Below are positions 48,901 to 60,500 of a stretch of 64,000 bases of DNA, one piece after another. The stretch is from assembly GCA_016617855.1 (NCBI GenBank), contig JAECUM010004304.1, positions 1-64,000 on the forward strand, written 5' to 3'. The position numbers were made by a program, and so were the translations under genes. The notes beneath the pieces were generated by a model. That model had not been told where the DNA came from, did not search any database, and worked only from the letters and a program-made list of their open reading frames with translations. The stretch is from Megalonaias nervosa (lineage: Eukaryota; Mollusca; Bivalvia; Unionida; Unionidae). Numbering within the stretch: position 1 is the stretch's first letter; each line of letters starts with the position of its first letter.

Positions 48901-51900
48901 TTAATACTTGTAAGGCACTGTTTAAATATTGAAAGATTCATTGCTATGCCAACTGAATTAGAGCATTTGTCCACCATGCTGAATATTCACACGAGAAAGG
49001 CCATTTAGTACACAAATTTCAAGTTCCATCCAAACAGTATATAGTGCTAGCCTTACTGAATGCAGCCTGTTATAATTACTGCAAAAATGCATTATAATTT
49101 ACTTTATCTGAACTCTTCAGAGGATACCCGAATGATCAAATAAATGGGAGGGATTATGGATGCATGAGTTTGAGTTATACATTTTTTTCTACCTGCACAG
49201 AAACATATGTGACTGGAAAGTTCATAATTTGGATGAACTAGATTTTATGCACAGAATGAATCAATTTGTGACAGGAAATGACAAGGCAGTGGAAAGGGCA
49301 GATAACTCCAAGAGAAATCATATGTGGACTTGTTTACCAGTCTGTGTGCTGCTGAAGGATCTGTAATGATAGTTGATAATCTCGAACACTGCTTGAATGG
49401 TCTTCCACTTACCTGAAAATTAAATTTAACAGTACCATAACTGCATATGAATAAAAGATGTACTATTATTATAATATTTTCAAAATGTATTTTTCCTGTA
49501 CATATAATTTTTCAATAATGAATACAAACTGACATCAAATTGACCTTCATGTAATAGAAATTGTTGTTGTTGTTGTTGTTGTAGGATTTAATGTCATTTT
49601 TCAGCACAAGATTGACTATACATGGCGGCCAGTATAAATGGTGGAGGAAGAACCTGGGAAATCCCTGGAAAGAACCACCGACCCACAAGAAGCTACTGGC
49701 AAGCTTTCTCACATACCCACATTGGCCAAACCTGAGACTTGAACCCACGCAGACCGAGGTGAGATGGCAGTGATCCATAATGGTGAACGCTTTAGACCAC
49801 TCGGCCACTCGGGGCCCCAGCAGAAATTGTACAGACATCAGCATAAACTTGAAAGTGTTTTCCAAACATGCTAGTCAAACGTTAAACAAAGTTATTTCAT
49901 GCTTCATTTTGTAACTGATGAAAATCATGAGCTAAAAGTAATGGGTGCATCACATAGGGCGCCACTCTCTACATTTATTGGCATGGATTTAAACAGATGA
50001 ACCCATGCTGGAAAACCAAGGTTTGGAGAAGATTGGCATTCAGGGGCAATAACTCTTCAAAATGCAATGCTGAATATCCAACTCATTCAAGATCTCATCA
50101 ATATAAAGGTACATGATAACTTGGCTAAAATGAAATACTGTAGTATCACTAATTTTTGTGATGGTATGAATTTTCATGAATTTTGTTGTTGCCCCCAAAC
50201 CAAAAATATTTAAATCCAATGGAAATTTAGCCATATATGATGAAGAAGCCAACCCCATCCCCATTTCCTTGCTGTGTTTCATTTCTAGAGATCAACAAAG
50301 CTACTTGATAAACAAATGTTATTTCTGTAATCTGGTAATAAAATATTGGCTTTATATGTTTGTTTTATTTAAAAAAAGAACTGTATGCATTTTATATTGT
50401 TTCAATGAATATGTATCAATTCCGTATCTGGCAGCTCTAATTTCCACTCCCTGCCGTATTTTGATACGTAATGACACAAGGCAAGGATTGAAACAAACGA
50501 GAAAAACCATCAAGTATTTGAACACTGGTATTACTGAAAATAAAAGAAACAATAAATGACAATTAGTCTAGTATATGAAAATTAGATTCAATACTTATTC
50601 AAATCGATTCTTCATTCATGTGAAACTGTTGTTGAAAAATTTAAATCCTCATGAAAGCACATCTTATTTTATCCATGCATGCTTAATCCCAGTGAACAAA
50701 ATGAGCATAAAATAGTACAACTATTGCTTGAAGCACAATTACAAATGAAACAATGTGCTGAAGCTCACACTTCACTGATTTTCAAACAAAGCTAATGAGC
50801 ACTGTGTCAATCAAGTCTGCTGGTACACACAAATGTTGGTCAAGTAAATAATCCTGAAATTGTTGAATTAAACAAGTCCAGCATATTCAAAGCCACAATC
50901 ATCCATTCAGCATAAATTGGCTTCATTGATGAGGTTTTAAGGTCCACTAAAACAGTTCACTGATCTTCACGATTGACATCTTCCTTTCTCCCAGACAGTA
51001 TCTATGAATTAGTACCATATATACATGCTAATAAGATGAGACCAACTGCAAACTGCACAGACCGAGATCTTCCATTGCATAATGCAATGGCAGATCTGGG
51101 TCTGTGCAGCTTGTTTGGAGTAATCAGTAGAACTAACAAAATAGACCCTGATCTGCAGGCACATTATTCTATGGCAAATCAGGATCTTTGTTGTTTTGAG
51201 CTGGTCTCGACTTACAACTGAATAGTGGTCACATTTGGTTCATAAATGAGGCAGGCTCAAACAAAGGAGTGATTCCATAGTTTTTCAACTTTGTTAGCAT
51301 CTTTGCACTTTGATGGGCTCTGAAAACATGAAATGTTGACACTGCTTGCTAAATGCATTGAGTAATGGACACTGCTTGCTAAATGCATTGAGTAATGGGC
51401 AGCTGGTCATGTGTGTGGAATGATGAAGTCATCCAAACTGACAGGGAACTAAGTTGAATATAACCACTCTCAAGTCACCATGTTAATGCCATAGTCATCA
51501 GAAAGTAATTGATGGTGCAACTTTATATGCACAGTGTTTTAAGGAAGATTCATACTAATGTACATTAATAACTGATTATGTTAGTGTTGTTCGCTGCATA
51601 GGCAAAGACTGATGTTGAGTACATGACTGACCTTGACTGGCATCTGATTCATGCTGATGCAGATGGTAGTAGCACTTAACCACTGAAGCGACCACTGTTT
51701 GTTGTCAGTATTGTTTATTTCCCTTTTTTATTTTATTTTGTTTATTTGTTGAGGTTAATCCATAAAATTAAATACCTACAAATATAAAACCACGAACATA
51801 AGATTCCCATGAAAATGTTTTCTTTCTTTACAAACCCATGAAAATTGGAACCTATGAAAATAAACATATACTAGAGTATTCAGTTTCTCTTTACATCTGT

Positions 51901-54480
51901 CTCCATTTTCCATCAATACACAGTTCAATAGAATGGTTTCATACTTTTTAGATACCCTATTTTTATATTATGACACTATATTCTTTGTACTATTATCTCA
52001 TATTAGTGCTTAAGTACTCTTCTACCTACCCATGTATACACAGAAATCTCCTGTTTAAAATGTTATCCCATGACAGTTTGACATGAAAGTTTTTCAACAT
52101 AATTTGGAATGTGGAATGTTCCAAAACAGATTGTAATAACTGCAAAATCTGGATTGGTTGGCATTTCTGATATAATAAGCTTTCATGTACCAAATGTCAT
52201 CCAGTTATGTTTAGGTGATGCAGAGCTAAACAGATTACAAAGAACATTCCCAAAAACTCCTGTTCAAAATGTTGTCTTCACAACTTGTTGATTTTCTGGA
52301 ATTCTGCCAGAATAAATCAAATGCTGAATTTTCACAAAAATTAGTCATAATTCTGCAAAATCTGGAATGGTCAGCATTTCTGTAAATATATCTTTAAGAG
52401 ATCCAAGTGATTTTACTTTTACTCTGAGCACTGAGACAAAAACCAAGAATAGAGATGCAACAAAGTGTTGTTGTTGTTGTCGTGGGCTTTGCGCCATTTT
52501 TCAGCACATTATAGGCTATACATGGTGGACAGCATATACAGCAGAGAAAGAACCCAGGAAATTCAGGAAGAAACACTGATGCAACACTTTAAACCTCAAT
52601 AATAACAATACTTCGCAACTAGAATATCTTATACAAACTTTAGATCCAATATTATTTTTGTACAAAAACAAGTTGTTGCTCAAATTTGCAAGATAATGGA
52701 GGATAATGATGCAAAAAATATTATTCTCATCTGTTTTCATACATCAGCGATTTTGTAAGCTCTTTCAGTACTTTTTGATTCAGTAGCCCTTGATTTATTG
52801 TCAGCTTATTATGATGTCTGCAGTCTGGCAGTTTATATTGATGTCTAGCGCTGGGGCATCATGCCGCAGACATTTGGCATCATGTCCCATCCAGTCACAT
52901 TATTCTGACATCAGGCTGACCAGTCCTAACACTAATCTCTTAATGCTGATTGCCTAGTGAGGCAGCTGTTAGTACTATTTTGATAAGTCTTTGGTATGAC
53001 TTGGCCGGGGTTCGAACCCACAACCTCTCGGATCTGAGGCAGAATCTCTAACCACTAGGCCACCAGAGCTGTCGCTTTAAATGAAATGAAATTAAAATAT
53101 TAGTACATACAGTCACATAGTTTTTGCCATAACACTCTGCAATGTATAAACTACTTAACGGACGAAATAGAAATAGAAAATATCAGGCATTATGAACATT
53201 TTTTCTTTCTTTCTTAGATACAAGCAACTGGTTAGGAGTCGACTCACTTAGTTAAAAAAAATTATAGTCCTTTAGGGTAAATGGAATTTGAATTACAGCA
53301 AGTGAATTATTTTTAAAACTGCTTGCCCTGAGTCTGTGTCTGAAAATAAAGTAAGTTTGCACTCTAATTATGCAAAGGTACATCAAGGTGTATGCTGTAT
53401 TTAGTCCCTTGTATTTTTATATGACAGCCAGGCTAAGCCAATATCACTCAAAAATATATTCACAGAACATGAATGTTATAAAAACCATTATTCCATAATG
53501 ATCCATCCATCGGACAGCTTTACAAAAGATAATGACACACATACAAACCTCAATCAAATCCACTGATTCCATAGGTCAAAGTGATTTTGGGAACAAAGCG
53601 TTCTGCCATCAAAGACCCATCTTCTCACAAAGGTAGATAACCCTACTGCCATTAATAGCGTTGGAGAAATGATATAACATATTTATTCACATATACATTG
53701 AGGCCAACTGCAAACAACATAGATCATGATCTGCCATCACAGATCAGGGTCTATGTTGCTTGCTGCATTAATTACACCTGGCAAACTGCATAGACCTAGA
53801 TCTGCAGGCACATTATGTGATGGCAGATCTGAGTCTGTGCAATTTGTAGCTGGACTTGACTGATTAGTGAGTACACATGTTAAGCCCATAACATAACCAT
53901 GCAAAGATTAATGGTCAAATTGATAAGCAATGGTGACATAGTATGTTTCCTCTACTTTAGTGGTAGGTCATAAAGTGGAGTACAAAGGATGAAGTCATAT
54001 AACTGGGTTGTACACATCATAGAATCATACTCAAATGCCTTCTGTGCTTTCATCATACTCAAAAAGTTGAACCAGGATACCAGGTTTTATTTTTTGTAAC
54101 CCACTTAAGATACCAGCTAATTGTTAAATATATCACACCCTTGATAATTATTTGTTTTGAATAAGAATGCACTATGATGTCACAGACCACCATAAGTAGT
54201 CAGAAATCTGTAACAGGGTAGATACATTCGGACGAAAGTCGGACTAATCATGCCATGTAAATAAGCCATTCAGCCTTACGTTAATGTTGTTGGTGCGTAA
54301 TTTAGCATCATCCACCTTGACTTCATCTGGATGGGGAATAATTATCTATAAAAAAAAAGAATGGTAAGTGTCAGATCACATATTTTGGCTGCTGAAAATA
54401 TAATCCAATCCATGTCTCTATAATAATTTGGGCATTGATTACCAAAGAAAAAAAATGTTTCATATGGAAAAAATTCTGAA

Positions 54481-54525
<45 letters not shown>

Positions 54526-57500
54526 CATCATCATCTTTGGAATTTTAAAGAAATTCTAAAATCAATGAAGGCAATTACACAAAAATATCCATTGAATTTC
54601 AATCTCTATCCTGAATGATATAAAAGGTACATAAAATGAAGCAAGCTGATATGGTCAACAAGTCAAGGTCATATAATTACCATTACCGAGGCACCTGGGC
54701 CAAGTGGTCTAAGGCAATAGCCTTTACAATCACTGACATCTCACCTCTGTCAGCTTGGGTTTGAGTCTCAGCTTGGTCAATGTTTTTATGTGAGTGGTGG
54801 TTCTTCTTCTGAACCCAATATATCTAGCATCATGTGCTGAAAAATGGTGTTTAACCCACAAAAACAAACAATCATCATCACCATCATCATCATGAAAAAA
54901 ACTTGCATATAGTCTAATCTACAATAATCTTTTTTAATCCAGTATATTTATGACCCTCAGGATGCATGTTATTGAGTTACTTCAAAATTTTTAGTTTGTT
55001 ACATGGTCAAAACATATACATAGTTTATTAAAACTAATAGTACTTACAAAAGTAGATGTTAAATTGCTAATAAGAAATGAATTGACCTACCTTTTTCTTT
55101 TTCTCCTTCTTTGAAGCAGAAGCTGGAAGTGCCATATCTTCAACAACATGATTAATGGCCACCATATCATACCCCACTGAAATGGAAAACATTGCATGCA
55201 TAACAGTAATGTAAGGAGTAAAATGAGTTCTGTTTATGGGCATATTTCAAGTGATATTAAATTGTGAATGCTAATGCTTATTGCACAAGCTTCATGATCA
55301 GAAAATGCTACATTCAAAACTTACACATACCTAATACATTCAACAGTTACACATACACATATATCTAATATATCAACACTTAAACATACACATACCTAAT
55401 ACACTCAATACTTACACATGCACATACCTAATACATGCAACACTTACACATACCTAATACATTCAACAGTTACATATACACATACCTAATACATTTAACA
55501 CTTATGCACACACATATCTAATATACTCAACACTAACACATACACATACCTAATACACTCAACAGTTACATGTATGCATATCTAATGTAATCAATACTTA
55601 CACATACACATACGGAATATACTCAATAGTTACACATACACATACCTAATTCAACACTTATGCATACACATACCTAATACACTCAACAGTTACATGTACA
55701 CATACCTAATACACTGAATAGTTGCATATATACATACCTAATACATTCAACAGTTACTTATATACATAACCAAAATACTATTTACTTACACATATACAAC
55801 AGACTCACAACTTACACATATCCATACCTCAAACAATCAACACTTACACACCAAATTGTCAATAATTTTCATACCCTCTAATTTTTTATACCGCTAATTT
55901 TCCATACACCACCAAGTCATAAAAATAATTATTTTCATCCATACAATTCTTGTGAAGATAACCAACAAAATTCATATTTTTACCTAAAAGTCCTTAGACA
56001 GTACCTAAATAAAATAACATAAACAGTGCTCCAATAATTACATTTGAATACAGTACTCATTGCCACATCAAAAGTCACAGTATGTTCTCCTGCTGAGTGC
56101 CACATGTTCTAACCACTTGACTGGCTTTAGATTGGTTTGCTTTCTACAGCAAAGCAACAGAAGTGGATTATTTAGTGCAGAAGCAAATGGAGTACAGTGC
56201 CTTGCCCATGGACACACCATGGTAGCTAAACTGATGGAAGGATTCAAACCTTATTAATAAGCATTTATCTATTTTATCGTAGCATGCAGTGTATGATAAA
56301 TACGGTATATAGTTTCTAATTTGATCATGTGAAGTCATATAACTGGATGCAATAAATCTGCAGTACTAAAAATATCTGATACACTGACGCCCAGGGCCCT
56401 CAAATTTTAGATGCCCGTCCTGTATTCTAAGTGAGGTGCTCATCGGGCTTGTCAAAAAAAAAAATTAATTTGCCTGTGGAAACTCTTATCATGCTGGTGA
56501 CATGTGTAAATGTATTCTCAAGATGCTGTTATACTTGCCATAACATAGCACAATCTGAATCAGATCACCACTGTCCTACGTGAAATTGAGATCTGATTTA
56601 ATCAGATTGTTGAAATATGGCTTGTCATGCTAAAATACTCCCAAATTTCCTGACACTGTCATGTGTCAAGAAAACACAATCTTCACAACAACAAAAAAAA
56701 CCCCACCACTTTCTGTATATGCCCATTAAATGTAGCATGTATAAACGGTAATCAGCCATGATTGGAGCTGATGTAAAACTATCCTTTGGGCAGTTTAAAT
56801 AGCAGCAATTAAAGGCAATGAGGTCAGGTATAAACCACCATTTCACATATTGCTTATCTGGCTAACAAAAGCTAGTGAGATGTGTTTGATGGCTGCAGTA
56901 GGTGAGCCCATTGTGCTAATTTGCATGGGTAGGATCAGGAAGTGGCGCAATCCATTATAGGTTAATCAAAGAGATGCTAGATGCAGGTACAAGAACAAAA
57001 GTTATTACATATTATTGCCTTGAATGAGAATGTTTAAGCCATATGGATTATATTTTTGACAAGTTTATGAACAGCAGCAATGTTTTTTACAGCATAAATA
57101 GAATGCAAAGCATGATTATTTCAGTTGTTGGAATAGTGTTCAAGCGCAATTCGTTTTCTGACGCCAATTAGGAAGCAATTAGCTATCAGCAAAGCCAAAC
57201 AAAAATAAATTTCAGAACTCTTGGTTGAGTGTGTGTGTGCATGATTCGGATTTTCAATGTAGCTTAAAAAAAATTTCAGTCATATCACTGCTATGTCTGC
57301 AGTGTGGCAGTTTACAGAAATGTCTAGCACTTGCGCATCATGCCACAGACATATAGCATGATGTCCCACCCAGTCACATTATTCTGACACCAGGCCGACA
57401 AATCCTAACACTAACCTCTTTATGCTGAGTGCCTAGTGAAGCAGCTGTTAGTACCATTTTTTTAATAAGTCTTTGGTATGGCTGGGCCAGGGTTCGGACC

Positions 57501-60500
57501 CGCAACCTCCCACATCTAAGGCGGACACTCTAACCACTAGGCCAACGGAGTGGTTGAACTCGTGGTTGATGGAGTTTTATATTGTGAAGCATGCCAGCGT
57601 AGCAATGGACACTAATGACACTTGCATTGCCTTCAAACCCCTTTCAACCCTATTGAATTTATATTCAAATTGTAAAAAATTTGTAGCTAATGCAACATTG
57701 TGTGAAAATATTAAAAAAGGGGAAATTCCGGGCATGTGGAAATTGGAGTCCGGGCTTGTGGAATTTCAGTCAGGGCTGTGAGTTTATTTAAGTCACCACC
57801 CCAGGGCCTGCATCTAAAAAACATTTCTTTCAGGACTGATCTGGCTACTCACCTTGGGATTTGTTCAAGCTGATCCTGTATAACTTGGGAATCAATATCC
57901 CATGCAGAACAAGCATATTTTTATAAATGGTCTAACTAAACCTTGGACAGATAATTCTTTCATATTACAAAGGCAAGATGATATGTTACATCCATTTAGA
58001 CGCCAAAAGTATTATTTCCATCGATGCACATTTCTTGAATTTGAAGGTTCCATTTCAGTTCACTGATAATAAAATCTGATGCCGAAATATTTTATTTTGC
58101 TGAGATTTTCTAACAAACTTCTTCCAAAAAATATTGACACATGCTAATGAGGTATTAAAAGAAAATGATTCTTAAAATACAATATTGTAACAATGTCAGC
58201 TCAATACATTTAAAATTTTTCACAGACATCTTTGCAAGATGCCCCACCCTCAACTTCCTTAACAGCCAGATATTTAATTTCCAGAGACTGTAAATTTAAT
58301 CTGCGTTTACACTGCCGTTGGTAGCTATCGTAAATATAAATAAAGTTAAAAAGGAAACTTTCACAGCACAATAAACTTGTTTTAATTACCGATCACATTG
58401 GAAAATGCAAGAATCGGATCAGATTTCATTGCTTTTATTTAAGTCACCTTGAGAGGCCAACTTTATAGGACCAAACAAAAGCCTGTTTTTTTTATCCAAC
58501 CGCAACATTAAAGCCTGGCGGCAAGATCAACTAATTGTTGAATAAAGTACAGGTCGGAATTGGCCGCTTGCCGACATAAATGATTAGGCGAGAAAATTTA
58601 AGCCTGGCGGCAAGATAATTGTTGAACAAAGTTTGGGTCAGAACTAGCAGCTGGTCGACATAAATGATAAGGTGGTAAAATTAAAGCCAGGTGGCAAGAT
58701 CAACTAATTGTTGAACAAAGTATGGGTTGGAACTGGCAGCTTGTCGACATAAATGATTAGAAAACAAAGGATTTGTTCAGGTTGGGACCAAGGGCTTCTG
58801 TCCACATGTACGTTTATTTTTTTATCTCGATGTCGACATAAGCATGACAATTTTGGTAGTAATAGTAGACCAAGGGACCGGGACTTTGCTTTTTTGTCGA
58901 AATAGGCGGCTTGTCGACATAAGTGATGTCGATATAAGTGGGTAGGACTGTACAATGGTGAATAAAACAGTTTTAAAAGGGTTTTTTAAATTGTGTCAAA
59001 CAGTTTTAATGTGGCAAGACTTTCCTGTTTTCTAGAACAATCCATTTTCTTTCATCATATCTCTGCATTATATTATTGTTTACAAATAAAGAGCATGTAT
59101 TTACTGTTGGACAGCATTAAGAACTACTGGGAAACACTAAGATCAGTAGAAAGCAATAAGATTTAGAAATTAACACAAAAATCTTTTGCAAAGCATTTAC
59201 ATCAATTAAAATTATAGATGTTATACTGGTATAAACATCTCGTGAACAGCAGAAGGACAATTCTTTATAAATGTGGGCATTTTATCAAGGTATTATTACT
59301 TTTCTTAATATTATTATTATCATTATTATTATTATTAGTCTGCCTCATGTCAATATTTTAATAATAAGAGAATTTAGTTGCTGTTAAATACCTGTAAGAA
59401 TCATGCTGAGATTTATGAGATCATGTTTCAATAAAGTTGTGAAAGTTTAATGTTGACTTTAAACCACATAATAACCTGAAATGTAAGGAAACAATAAACA
59501 GTAGGAAAATTATACACCAGATACAGGTATTTACAACATTAAAGTTAATTGTATTCGCTGCCAGTGGATTTCATTGCTGATTGTCCATGCTCATCACATA
59601 CTGACAGGGATCCCTCCCCAGATCTAACACTGCTGTAAACATGCTAAATCCTCACACTATCATTTGCATAGACAACTCCAGTAAGGCCAAATATTTCACT
59701 GATAAATCTTTGTCTTTCACTGGATGTTTCTGTCATTATGTCAGTCATCTGCTGCATAAGATTGTCTTTGAAATGCTTTGCACAGAGTTTCCTTTTAGCC
59801 TCCAGGAATATCATGTCATTTGCATTTGTCAGTGCTTTCTCATTACCAACACCAATCAACATTCTGATATAGCTTAGATCTAGGCCTAAGGGGTACCCTT
59901 CAGGTGTGCAAACAATCTGTAGTATGACAAGGTTTTTCCATCTCAAATGTAGCATTAAAGGGCCAAACAGGATAGGTGATTCCTTGGATTTTCTTCTGAT
60001 AACCTTATGGCTATATGGACCATTACTGTCACATTACATAGTCCAAGATTAAAGGTTCTATTGATACCAATCACTCCAACATTTGACTGGAGGAAGGATC
60101 TTAAGTCTGTTAATTCTTCTTCTGTATAGCAGAAAATGATTGGTTTGGGCAGGTCTCTAGTGTGGATAATTTCTGCATCAATGGGATTTGTGTAGAGAAG
60201 CTATATCACAACTAATATTTTATCAGCTTCTTTTCTTTTACCTTTTTGTTTCTATCCTTCTTGCTTTCCCCTGTAATACCAACACTGTTCTGTGTTTCTC
60301 AGAAAATCTGTCGAAATATTTAGTTCCTGTGTTAGCTTTACATAGGTGTTGGCTGCAGCGTTTTGTGTTGGCTGCAGCGTTTTGTTTGATGCATTCTTTA
60401 ATCATATTTTACTGTTGCTGGTTTGGTTCTGATGTAACATTTGGAATTCACCTTAGAGTTACCATGGGATGTGGGAGTGCATGTTTCATCATACTGCCCT

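Larger units (their letters stand above)
43933..49337 (-). other. RPP30 intron 4
   Basis: 5.4 kb with two minisatellites (44.4 and 45.3 kb), one copy of the double-hairpin MITE (45.9 kb) and a degenerate ~140-bp array (47.7-48.45 kb). Confidence 0.85.
49413..54279 (-). other. RPP30 intron 3
   Basis: 4.9 kb with SINE-A copies 4 and 5, SINE-B copy 1 and two double-hairpin MITEs. No other gene recognised. The frame at 50176-50559 (plus) has no domain. Confidence 0.85.

Noticed and set aside
50176..50559. 127-codon plus ORF
   Set aside because: No domain, no splice context, antisense within an RPP30 intron; AT-rich chance frame.
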